Made by a program: the position numbers and the translations under genes. From Pseudomonadota bacterium (GTDB taxonomy: Bacteria; Pseudomonadota; Gammaproteobacteria; Pseudomonadales; Azotimanducaceae): a stretch of DNA of 57,765 nt. Within the stretch, counting starts at the first letter, position 1. Each line of letters begins with the position of its first letter. The notes beneath the pieces are model-generated. The model did not search any database, was not told the origin of the DNA, and saw nothing but the letters and a program-made list of their open reading frames with translations. The stretch is from positions 1 through 57,765 of the forward strand of contig JAQBUI010000021.1 in NCBI GenBank assembly GCA_027624035.1, written 5' to 3'. Below, one piece after another: positions 50,571-57,765 of the stretch.

Positions 50571-50650
50571 TCCTGACCACGCCACAAGACATCGCCCGAT
50601 GTGATCGGGCGGTGTAGAATTGGCCCAGGCAGGAATTCCAGGGCTGCATA

Positions 50651-50911
50651 GTGGATATGATTGATCAGGAATTGGCGCGGCTGCAAAAACGATTGGAGGA
50701 GTTGGAAGGGCGCGTCATTCCAGAATTTGAACACAGGTCAGAGCAACTCTACGCACAGATCATGGTGCTCGACGGGGACAGCCCTGAACGTCACAGGCTC
50801 GAGGCCGAATACAAGGTGGTGAGCAACGATCTGAAGATGCGCAGTCAGGAACTGCTGAATCTGCGTCAGGAGATCGACAATCTGGCGCTCGCCAGCAAGT
50901 CAAGAAGATAG
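50651..50911 (+). CDS. Small coiled-coil protein in the exporter island
   Basis: 86 aa from GTG 50651 (ATG 50657 is an alternative). Almost all residues are helix-formers with leucine heptads: ELARLQKRLEELEGRV, then ERHRLEAEYKVVSNDL and SQELLNLRQEIDNLAL. A coiled coil is likely. No signal or TM. It is 80 bp after the ABC-2 permease on the same strand and ends 5 bp before the convergent exporter gene. Possibly a scaffold or adaptor of the neighbouring transporters (inference). Function unknown. Confidence 0.65.
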   Translation: MDMIDQELARLQKRLEELEGRVIPEFEHRSEQLYAQIMVLDGDSPERHRLEAEYKVVSNDLKMRSQELLNLRQEIDNLALASKSRR

Positions 50912-50915
50912 CCGA

Positions 50916-52802
50916 TCAGCCGGGCATCCAGCCGCTGTCACGATCAGTGGTAGTCCCGATGCGTTGCTGGGTATACAGTTCATAGTAGTGCCCCTTATGG
51001 CCAAGCAGCGTCGCGTGGTCCCCTTGTTCGATGATCTCGCCACCGTCGATCACGAGGATTCTGTCCGCAGCGCGAATGGTGGACAGCCGGTGGGCAATCA
51101 CAAAGGCGATTCGCCCTGCCAGGACGTGGGATAGCCCCTTCTGAATACGGGCCTCGGTGACGGTGTCGACCGATGAAGTGGCTTCGTCCATCACCAGGAT
51201 CTGGGGGTCGGCCAGGATTGCCCGGGCAAACGAGACCAGTTGCTTCTCACCCGAGGACAATTGTTGGCCGCCTTCTCCGAGGGTCGCATCGTAACCATGC
51301 TCCTTTGCCATGATGATATCGTGAGCACCGGCCACCCGGGCCGCCTGTTCGATTTCTTCATCAGTTGCGTTGAGACGGCCGTAACGGATATTTTCCCTGA
51401 TGGTCCCGCTGAAGATGTGCGCACTCTGCAACACCATCCCCAGGCTGGACTGCAGCCAGTGCAGGCTGCGGCCGCGGTAGTCATAGCCGTTGATCAGCAC
51501 CTCACCTGAAGTGGGTTCGTAAAATCGGCAGATGATGTTGACGAGGGTACTCTTGCCGCCGCCGGTTGGCCCGACGATGGCGATCGTCTCGCCCTGAGAC
51601 ACCTTGAGGTTGATGCCCTTCAGAACGGGTTCCGCAGGGTCGTAGGCGAAGTGCACGTTGCGCAGTTCGATCTCTCTGATCCGCTCTTCCATGCCATCCA
51701 CGGCGAGTTCACTGTCCCGGGCAACGGGGTGATGACTGGCAATCCCGGCGAGAACCGCTTCACTGTCCTCAATGTCGGGTTTCGCCTCGATCAGGGAAAT
51801 GACCCGCTCCGCGGACGCCTGGGCCATCTGCATTTCGGCCAGCCAACTGGCAAGAACTTCGACGGGGTCGAAGAACTGGCGCGTGTAGTTGATAAAGGCG
51901 ATCAGCGTTCCTGCCGTGAGGGTTCCTGCGATCATGTTCATGCCACCGATGACCAGTGCCAGCCCGGTGGCGAGGCTGCCGAGCGTCATGATCAGGGGGA
52001 GATAGACCGCGCTCTGCAGCGCGTTGCGCAGTGAAAACTGGTACATGCGCCCCGTCAGGCGACCGAAGTCACGGGCATTGTGAGACTCCCGGACGAAGGC
52101 CTTGGTGGTCCGTACCCCCATGATGCTTTCGTTGTAGGCGCCCGTCATCTCTGAATTCACGCGCCGAATCTGACGGGAACTGAACAGAATCTCGCGCTGG
52201 AAATACTTGGAGACCCACCACAGGAGGGGCACCACGAGCATCACCACGCAGCCCAGCAGCGGATCCATGATCAGCATGGCGATACAGATGGCGAGCATGA
52301 TCGATGTTCCCCAGAACAGATCGAGAATGCCCCAGGCCAGAATGTCGGTCAGGCGTTCGCAGTCAGAAGTCATGCGAGCCATGAGCCAGCCCACGGGGCG
52401 GTAATCGTAGTAGGAGAACGAGAGCCGCTGAAGATTGGCAAAACCTGCCCGGCGGATGTCGTGGCTGGCGTAGGTGTGAATCTTGCCGGCCATGTAGATA
52501 AAGCCCAGGGTCGACATGCCAAGCAGAACGATGACCCCGAGGTAGATGCCGGCGTAGTACCACAGATTGACTTGCGACCCGTTCGCGGCGACATCATCGA
52601 TGACCTCACGAGTAATCAGCGGGAAAGAGGCCTCGAAGATGGCCGTCGCGATACCGCAGGAAATCAGCATGGTGAGTTCCCGCCGATAGGGACGGGTGAA
52701 CACAAACAGTTTCTTCCAGAGTTCAAGGTCGACCCGCTCGGCAAACTGCTCCTCGTTCAGGCCATCATCATAGAGTTCGTCGTCATAGCTGCTGTCAGAC
52801 AC
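50916..52802 (-). CDS. ABC exporter half-transporter, MdlB-like, second pair
   Basis: 628 aa from GTG 52802, which overlaps the stop of the upstream partner by 8 nt (GTGTCTGA); the frame upstream to 52895 is in the partner's coding end. Acidic N-terminus (SDSSYDDELYDDGLNEEQ), six TM helices, NBD. Motifs: Walker A GPTGGGKST, Q-loop MVLQSAHIFSGT, signature LSSGEKQLVSFARAI (Glu replaces the usual Gln), Walker B QILVMDEATSSVD, His in VIAHRLST. Hydrolytic site complete. Forms the active half of the pair with the 52.8-54.6 kb product. Convergent with the coiled-coil gene. Confidence 0.92.
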   Translation of the reverse strand: MSDSSYDDELYDDGLNEEQFAERVDLELWKKLFVFTRPYRRELTMLISCGIATAIFEASFPLITREVIDDVAANGSQVNLWYYAGIYLGVIVLLGMSTLGFIYMAGKIHTYASHDIRRAGFANLQRLSFSYYDYRPVGWLMARMTSDCERLTDILAWGILDLFWGTSIMLAICIAMLIMDPLLGCVVMLVVPLLWWVSKYFQREILFSSRQIRRVNSEMTGAYNESIMGVRTTKAFVRESHNARDFGRLTGRMYQFSLRNALQSAVYLPLIMTLGSLATGLALVIGGMNMIAGTLTAGTLIAFINYTRQFFDPVEVLASWLAEMQMAQASAERVISLIEAKPDIEDSEAVLAGIASHHPVARDSELAVDGMEERIREIELRNVHFAYDPAEPVLKGINLKVSQGETIAIVGPTGGGKSTLVNIICRFYEPTSGEVLINGYDYRGRSLHWLQSSLGMVLQSAHIFSGTIRENIRYGRLNATDEEIEQAARVAGAHDIIMAKEHGYDATLGEGGQQLSSGEKQLVSFARAILADPQILVMDEATSSVDTVTEARIQKGLSHVLAGRIAFVIAHRLSTIRAADRILVIDGGEIIEQGDHATLLGHKGHYYELYTQQRIGTTTDRDSGWMPG

Positions 52803-54624
52803 GGGTCGGCTCCTTTGATGATTCGAGGTCTCTTTTGAGTGACGACTCGAGGGAAGATTGAAGCTGGCAGAGACGCCTGTAGGGTCCGTCTTCATCGATC
52901 AGTTTCGAATGCGGACCGGACTGCACGATGTGGCCGTCGTCCATCACGATGATGCGGTCTGCATCATTGATGCTCGACAGCCGGTGCGCGATCACGATGG
53001 TGGTGGCCCGCCCCTTGCGGGCTCGAAGTGCCTCGAGAATCCGCTTCTCGGTGCCGGTATCCACCGCCGATAATGAATCGTCCATGATCAGCACTGCCGG
53101 GTCCCGCACCAGTGCTCGGGCCAGGGCAAGTCGTTGCCGCTGCCCGCCGGACAGGGTGACGCCCCGTTCCCCCACCATAGACTGCATACCGTTTCGGAAT
53201 GAAGAGATGGAGTCGGCAACGGCAGCCTCGCTGGCTGCTGCCAGCAGTTCCTCGTCGGTCGCGCCGTCCCGCCCGACCCTCAGGTTGTCTCGAATGCTGC
53301 GGGAATACAGGAACGGTTCCTGCAGCACGACGCCCATTGCCGCCCGGACTGATTTTCTGGGCAGTTCACGAAGTTCAGTCCCGCCCACGGTGATACTCCC
53401 CCGGTCATAGTCGTACAGCCGCATCAGCACCTGGATCAGTGCAGACTTGCCGCTCCCTGGCGGGCCCAGAATAGCGAGGGTCTCGCCCTCGCTGATGTTG
53501 AGGTCAATGTGTTTCAGAACATCCTTGCCGGGCTCGAATGCAAAGCTGAGGTCCCTGATCCGGATGTCGCCGGCAATGGGGTGTGAGGGTTCCGGTTCGT
53601 CGAATGACTCCTCAGTTTCGGCAAGAATGTGGTTCAGGCGCCCAAGGGAGACCATCGCCTTGCCAACGTCCTGCAGGACCCGCCCGAGGTGCCGAATCGG
53701 CCAGATCACCATCCCAACGTAAGTGTAGAACGCGAACAGCGTTCCCACCCCGATGTCACCGGCCATCAGCCAGTAGGCACCGGCCACCAGCACCAGCCCC
53801 ATCTGCAGCATGCTCAGTATGTCAGACAGGGTCCAGTAGAAAGCCATTACCACGTTCAGCTTCTGATCCTGATCCCGGAAAGCCCGGTTCTTGTCTGCGA
53901 ATTCGTCAATCTCGTGTGCCTGACGCGCGAAAGCCCGTACCACCCGAATGCCGGTCAGATTCTCCTGCAATTGGGCAGACATCGCGGCCTCTGCTTCGTC
54001 CCGCTTCTGAAACAGGTCCTTCACCCGATTGAAAAACTGGAACGCAAAAAAGAACAGTAGCGGCATCAATGAGAGGGAAACCAGCGCCAGCTTGAAGTCC
54101 ATCCAGAACAGCACGGGCGCGACCGTCAGCACCATGAGCAGAGTCCGCCCGATCTGAATGATCTGCCCGGCCAGAAAGGTACGAATCGTCTCGACGTCTG
54201 ACGAGCAGCGCTGAATCAGGTCCCCGGTCTCTGAGGTGTCATGAAATCGGGTTGGCAAGTGCTCAAGGTGGGTATACAGGCGGTCCCGGACGCGCCTTAT
54301 GATGTGCTGAGAGGCCACCGCCGCCCAGCGGCTTCTGAGATAGGTCAGCAAACCACCGATCGCGGTGCAGACCACGACCGCCAATGCCGCTCCGACAAGA
54401 TAGACATACGCGTGGTGTCCCTCAAGTGGCGGAAATCCGGACAGGCCGGCGAATTCGCCTGCCATGATGCCGTCGATGCACCATTTCACGATCAGTGGCA
54501 TGGCATAGGTAAATCCGATGCCAACAAACATGGCCGCGATGGCACCGCCGTAGCGCAGCCGCTGGCCATGGGTCAGTGCCCAGAGTTCCTGGTAGTGTCC
54601 GTGCTGGTGTTCTTTTGTGTTCAC
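52795..54624 (-). CDS. ABC exporter half-transporter, MdlA-like, second pair (degenerate NBD)
   Basis: 609 aa from GTG 54624 (GGGG 8 nt upstream). Six TM helices span about residues 25-310. NBD: Walker A GPPGSGKSA, Q-loop VVLQEPFLYSRS, signature LSGGQRQRLALARAL, Walker B AVLIMDDSLSAVD with Asp for Glu, His in VIAHRLSS. The degenerate Walker B pairs with the canonical partner downstream. N-terminus MNTKEHQHGHYQELWALT is His-rich. The 294-bp gap to the divergent parvulin gene holds a 7-bp inverted repeat at 54681. Confidence 0.92.
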   Translation of the reverse strand: MNTKEHQHGHYQELWALTHGQRLRYGGAIAAMFVGIGFTYAMPLIVKWCIDGIMAGEFAGLSGFPPLEGHHAYVYLVGAALAVVVCTAIGGLLTYLRSRWAAVASQHIIRRVRDRLYTHLEHLPTRFHDTSETGDLIQRCSSDVETIRTFLAGQIIQIGRTLLMVLTVAPVLFWMDFKLALVSLSLMPLLFFFAFQFFNRVKDLFQKRDEAEAAMSAQLQENLTGIRVVRAFARQAHEIDEFADKNRAFRDQDQKLNVVMAFYWTLSDILSMLQMGLVLVAGAYWLMAGDIGVGTLFAFYTYVGMVIWPIRHLGRVLQDVGKAMVSLGRLNHILAETEESFDEPEPSHPIAGDIRIRDLSFAFEPGKDVLKHIDLNISEGETLAILGPPGSGKSALIQVLMRLYDYDRGSITVGGTELRELPRKSVRAAMGVVLQEPFLYSRSIRDNLRVGRDGATDEELLAAASEAAVADSISSFRNGMQSMVGERGVTLSGGQRQRLALARALVRDPAVLIMDDSLSAVDTGTEKRILEALRARKGRATTIVIAHRLSSINDADRIIVMDDGHIVQSGPHSKLIDEDGPYRRLCQLQSSLESSLKRDLESSKEPTRV

Positions 54625-54680
54625 GACAATGCCCCAAAGTTCATAAGGATCTGCGGGTCACTGCGGCTGCTTCGAGTTTC

Positions 54681-54707
54681 AGTGAGCGTTTTGAGAGATG
54701 GCTCACT
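54681..54707. other. 7-bp inverted repeat in the divergent gap
   Basis: AGTGAGC (54681-54687) and GCTCACT (54701-54707), 13-nt spacer, in the 294-bp gap between the exporter pair and the parvulin gene. A dyad of this size could be an operator. Nothing else in the gap is recognised, and no ORF of note is present. Confidence 0.3.
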
Positions 54708-54918
54708 CGGCATTTGGTCAGATTTTTCAGTGGTCCGCATCGGGCGCGGACCCTGTACAGGGACGCGCGGCTAGTTGGCCTGGCTGCTGTGCATAATGAT
54801 GATCATAGGGGGGATCGCCAGCGCGTTTTAGGAAGCCTTCTACTTTAGGCGATTGTGATACGAAGGCCAAGCTAAAATATGCTACCTTCTCGGGCCACAT
54901 TTTCTCAGGGATCACGGT

Positions 54919-55806
54919 TTGTTCAATCTTCTGCGAGAGCCACTGCTGCACTTTCTGGCGGCCGGGATGTTGCTGTTTGCACTTTTTGACTGGCTGGCCG
55001 GCAGCGACCAGGCGGGTGCCCGGCAGATTGTGGTCGATGATAACGGGTTGGTGGCGCTGCTTGGCTACCGCAACCCCCGTGTGGGTCCGGTGGCCGCACA
55101 GGAGTATCTGGACGGAATGTCACCAGAAGACCGAAGGAGACTGGTAGACGATTTTGTGCGCGAGGAAGTGCTTTACCGGGAAGCCGTTGAACTGGGGCTG
55201 GACGACAACAATTATTCAGCCAGGCGGAGGTTGATTACCCAACTGGAGTACATCAATCAGGGCTTTATCTACGATTCCCTGCAACTCGATGAACAGGATC
55301 TGGCTGACTTCTATCTCGAAAACCAGGAACGGTACCGCGTTGCTTCACAAATCACGTTCACCCATGTGTATTTCAGTGCTGACCGGCTCGGACAGCAGGG
55401 CGCTCTGGATTCGGCAGCATCGGAGCTGCAGACCCTGAACGCGCAGGCCATTGCTTTCCATCGTGCCGCCAGCCGGGGCGATCATTTCCTGTATCACCGC
55501 AACTACGTCAACAAGAACCGGGAGGAGGTGGCTTCGCACTTTGGCACAGGGTTTGCCGACCGCGTTTTCGAGCTTGAAGCCCAGCCGCAGTGGCAGGGGC
55601 CGTTTACGTCTGCCTATGGCGTACATCTGGTCATGGTGACCAGCCTCAAGCCGGCCTATATCCCGGGCCTTGAAGAGGTTCGGGCACGGGTAGCGGATGA
55701 TCTGGCCCAGCAGCGGGTAGCGCAGGCCATGGAAGACGTCTATCAGCAGGCGCTCGGTCGGTACACCGTGAACGTCGTGGCCGGGCCCGACCCGGACGAC
55801 TCGTGA
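54919..55806 (+). CDS. Membrane-anchored parvulin-type peptidyl-prolyl isomerase
   Basis: 295 aa from TTG 54919 (AGGGA upstream). One TM helix near residues 8-26 (LLHFLAAGMLLFALFDWL) anchors it in the inner membrane with the rest in the periplasm. An N-terminal SurA/PpiD-like helical part follows, with the PPIC domain at about 135-250 (FTHVYFSADRLG, HFGTGFADRVFELEAQPQWQGPFTSAYGVHLVMV). It aids folding of periplasmic or outer-membrane proteins. The stop overlaps the HupE-like gene start by 1 nt, so the two are co-translated. The link to the HupE-like protein may be functional. Confidence 0.88.
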   Translation: MFNLLREPLLHFLAAGMLLFALFDWLAGSDQAGARQIVVDDNGLVALLGYRNPRVGPVAAQEYLDGMSPEDRRRLVDDFVREEVLYREAVELGLDDNNYSARRRLITQLEYINQGFIYDSLQLDEQDLADFYLENQERYRVASQITFTHVYFSADRLGQQGALDSAASELQTLNAQAIAFHRAASRGDHFLYHRNYVNKNREEVASHFGTGFADRVFELEAQPQWQGPFTSAYGVHLVMVTSLKPAYIPGLEEVRARVADDLAQQRVAQAMEDVYQQALGRYTVNVVAGPDPDDS

Positions 55807-56753
55807 TGATCTGGCGGACTGTCCTGGTACTGCTCTGGTTCGTACCTGGTTTCGTCGCGGCGGACGATTTTCGGCCATTGTATGTTGAAATTGTTGAACA
55901 GGCTGACGAGCAGTATCTGGTGCGGGTCAAGTTGCCGCCAACGGTCCAGCCTGGCAACGCGCCGGAGATAGTCTTTCCAGAGTTCTGTCAGGGTGACCCT
56001 GGGCGGGGCAACGTGCAGGTCTGTCGGGCCGACATTGCAGGGCAGAACCTGCTGATTCGTTATCCTGCGTACACGCCCCCCAATTCGACCGTGGTCAGAA
56101 TGCGGTTTGTCACTGGGCAGGTCCATACCATGACACTCTCGTCCGGCGTGCAGCGCTTCGTCGTGCCGTCTCGAGAAGACGTGGCTGGCGTCGCTGCACA
56201 ATACACCTGGCTCGGCATGGAGCACATCTGGATTGGCTTTGATCACCTGCTGTTCGTGCTATGTCTGATCTGGATCGCGGGGCAATGGCGCCGAATACTG
56301 GTCACCATTACCGGGTTCACACTGGCCCACTCCGTGACCCTGGTGCTGGCCGCCATGGAGGTGGTCACACTGCCCGTACCACCCATTGAGGCCGTGATTG
56401 CGCTAAGCGTTTTGTTTCTGGCGACCGAGATTACCCGGGGCAGACGAAGTAACCTGACCTGGCGATATCCAGTGGCTGTATCGACTTCCTTCGGGTTGCT
56501 GCACGGTCTGGGGTTTGCGGCGGTTTTGAGTGAGATTGGCCTGCCTCAACTCGAGCTTGTGACCGGTCTCGTCTTTTTCAACATTGGCGTGGAGATCGGG
56601 CAGGTCGGATTTGCCCTCGTGGTGGTGGCGCTGCTGGCTTTGCTTCGTCGATGGTCCTGGTTTCTGGTCCATGGACAGGTCACGACCGGATACATCGTGG
56701 GCATCATTTCAGCCTACTGGTTCATTGAGCGGACGGCCGCATTCACGATTTGA
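55806..56753 (+). CDS. HupE/UreJ-type membrane protein with N-terminal periplasmic domain
   Basis: 315 aa from ATG 55806 (GTG 55803 possible). A signal/TM segment (MIWRTVLVLLWFVPGFVAA) leads to a periplasmic domain up to about residue 130. Then six TM helices, with the metal signature MEHIWIGFDHLLFVL (His, Asp, His) and GLLHGLGFAAVLSEIG. This is the HupE/UreJ_2 layout, associated with nickel or cobalt uptake, though many members are unproven. Coupled with the parvulin gene. The LarA-family gene at 16 kb would need nickel, but distance argues against co-regulation. Confidence 0.85.
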   Translation: MIWRTVLVLLWFVPGFVAADDFRPLYVEIVEQADEQYLVRVKLPPTVQPGNAPEIVFPEFCQGDPGRGNVQVCRADIAGQNLLIRYPAYTPPNSTVVRMRFVTGQVHTMTLSSGVQRFVVPSREDVAGVAAQYTWLGMEHIWIGFDHLLFVLCLIWIAGQWRRILVTITGFTLAHSVTLVLAAMEVVTLPVPPIEAVIALSVLFLATEITRGRRSNLTWRYPVAVSTSFGLLHGLGFAAVLSEIGLPQLELVTGLVFFNIGVEIGQVGFALVVVALLALLRRWSWFLVHGQVTTGYIVGIISAYWFIERTAAFTI

Positions 56754-56835
56754 TGATGCCCTTGGCGCCAGCCTGATTGGCCCCTATTATGGAATTCACC
56801 AGGGGTATGCCGCCCTGTCGAATCTGGAGCCTGAA

Positions 56836-57687
56836 ATGTTGAAACGAGTCTACGGAAACCTGACCGCCCGGAATCCTGCTGACGCTCCAGGGCCGAGTCT
56901 GTCGCTGGAACGCGATGGATTTGTGCTGCTGGAAGCCGCCTTTTCCGCTGCAGAGGTCGACGCGCTGCATCGGGACGTAACCCGTGTATTTGAAGAACTC
57001 CCAGCCGATGGGCGCAATGCCGGGTTGCCTCCAGATGAAGATGACATGTTTCGTTACGAGATGTTCAATCGCAGCGAGGTCTGCCAGCAGGCGGTCGCGA
57101 ATCCCCGGATCCTGTCCGTCATCGAACCCTTGCTGGGTGAAGACTGTCACATCATAGCCAATACCGCCTGGCGTAATCCGGCTCATCATCCGGCGACCCA
57201 TGGTGGCCAGGCCTGGCACGTGGACGGTGGACCACATGTGCCATTACCGAAAGGGGTTGCCTGGCCGGAGCAGGTGCCGCATCCGGTTTTTGCGATCGGT
57301 GCACACATCTTCCTGCAGGACTGCGGGGTTGACGATGGCCCCACCGGGGTCATTCCCGGCAGCCACCTCTCTGGTCGGTTTCCTCCGGGCAAGCAACTCC
57401 TGGATGATGATCTGCAGTACAACGGGGTTGGTCCGGTGCGTCTGCTTGCCAGCGCTGGTGACGTCGCCCTGTTCGTGTCTGATGTCTGGCATCGTCGAAT
57501 GCCCTGCGGCGACGAGGATCAGGGCAGGTTCTTCCTCCAGGTTCACTATGCACGGCGTGACATCGCGCAGCGCATACGGCCGACCTCGGCGGTCAACCAT
57601 TTGTCCGAGGCAGCGCAGGCACGTGCCTCGGAACCCAGAATGAAGACCCTGATTGGCCTGCATCCAAAAGGCTTCTACGATGGGTAA
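56836..57687 (+). CDS. Phytanoyl-CoA dioxygenase (PhyH) family protein
   Basis: 283 aa from ATG 56836, with GGAG 6 nt upstream; the frame opens 252 nt earlier but that is antisense-like to the previous gene. Fe(II)/2-oxoglutarate oxygenase: the HxD pair is in QAWHVDGGPH, the distal His is in SDVWHRRMP, and an Arg for 2-oxoglutarate is in GRFFLQVHYARR. It hydroxylates an unknown substrate. The N-terminus has LERDGFVLLEAAFS, typical of PhyH. It starts 83 bp after the HupE-like gene, maybe as a third operon member. The stop is part of a hairpin. Confidence 0.9.
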   Translation: MLKRVYGNLTARNPADAPGPSLSLERDGFVLLEAAFSAAEVDALHRDVTRVFEELPADGRNAGLPPDEDDMFRYEMFNRSEVCQQAVANPRILSVIEPLLGEDCHIIANTAWRNPAHHPATHGGQAWHVDGGPHVPLPKGVAWPEQVPHPVFAIGAHIFLQDCGVDDGPTGVIPGSHLSGRFPPGKQLLDDDLQYNGVGPVRLLASAGDVALFVSDVWHRRMPCGDEDQGRFFLQVHYARRDIAQRIRPTSAVNHLSEAAQARASEPRMKTLIGLHPKGFYDG

Positions 57688-57705
57688 ATCGCCAAAGGCG
57701 ATTTA
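57685..57705. terminator. Perfect 9-bp hairpin overlapping the PhyH stop
   Basis: TAAATCGCC pairs with GGCGATTTA around AAA. The first three bases are the PhyH stop. It resembles a terminator or repeat stem, but there is no T-run after it. Confidence 0.7.
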
Positions 57706-57706
57706 C

Positions 57707-57762
57707 GCCGCCGAAGCCGAACAGGGAGCGCGTCAGCGCGGGTTCGGCGTTGACTCGGCGGC
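57707..57762. repeat. Nested GC-rich palindrome at the window end (REP-like)
   Basis: Three stems are nested: GCCGCCGA/TCGGCGGC, GCCGAAC/GTTCGGC and GCGC/GCGC around GTCA. With the preceding hairpin it would fold as a long cruciform. It is not related to the 29-nt arm family at 1-12 kb. It may be an unrelated repeat family of this genome or a terminator, and the window ends within 3 nt of it. Confidence 0.5.
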
Positions 57763-57765
57763 CGG

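Overview
The window looks like a chromosomal segment of a Gram-negative, GC-rich bacterium, most likely an aerobic gammaproteobacterium. The signs are an outer-membrane barrel protein with a terminal Phe, a LolA-like periplasmic carrier, a lipobox cyclophilin, MgtE, a PHA regulator (PhaR), and many acyl-CoA and 2-oxo/hydroxy acid enzymes. Placement below class is not possible from the sequence alone. I found no rRNA, tRNA, CRISPR array, transposase or prophage gene.

Region 1 (1-12.2 kb) has genes separated by a dispersed palindromic repeat. Its 29-nt arm contains GGAGTAAA twice, and at one locus the two arms form a perfect inverted repeat with a 5-nt loop. The repeat occurs at five or six places here and nowhere in the remaining 45 kb; one cluster forms a 257-bp MITE-like unit. 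The genes are a secreted CRTAC1/FG-GAP protein, an ADP-ribosylglycohydrolase, a five-gene envelope operon (LolA-like carrier, two FtsX permeases, LolD-like ATPase, beta-barrel), a Gfo/Idh/MocA oxidoreductase, a small PLA2-like secreted protein and PhaR with TGCAWTGCA operator-like sites.

Region 2 (12.2-21.8 kb) carries 2-hydroxy/2-oxo acid genes: an SDR, a D-2-hydroxyacid dehydrogenase, a tightly overlapping rhodanese / PaaK-like ligase / LarA-like nickel racemase operon, and a TPP enzyme translationally coupled to a Lon-family protease.

Region 3 (22-44.7 kb) holds a pair of ABC half-exporters preceded by a short overlapping ORF with in-frame 12-bp repeats, a cytochrome P450, an aminotransferase, an M55 peptidase, an MFS transporter, a fumarylacetoacetase-family protein with a T2SF-like mini-protein downstream, an amidohydrolase, two acyl-CoA dehydrogenases, a quinone oxidoreductase, a lipoprotein cyclophilin, MgtE, and a biotin-dependent acyl-CoA carboxylase (beta and alpha subunits). 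Together the last group suggests catabolism of branched, aromatic or terpenoid acids.

Region 4 (44.7-57.7 kb) is an export island: two MdlA/MdlB-type heterodimeric ABC exporters, one on each strand, flank an ABC-2 ATPase/permease pair and a small coiled-coil protein. It is followed by a membrane-anchored parvulin, a HupE/UreJ-type membrane protein and a phytanoyl-CoA dioxygenase-family enzyme. The window ends in strong hairpins.
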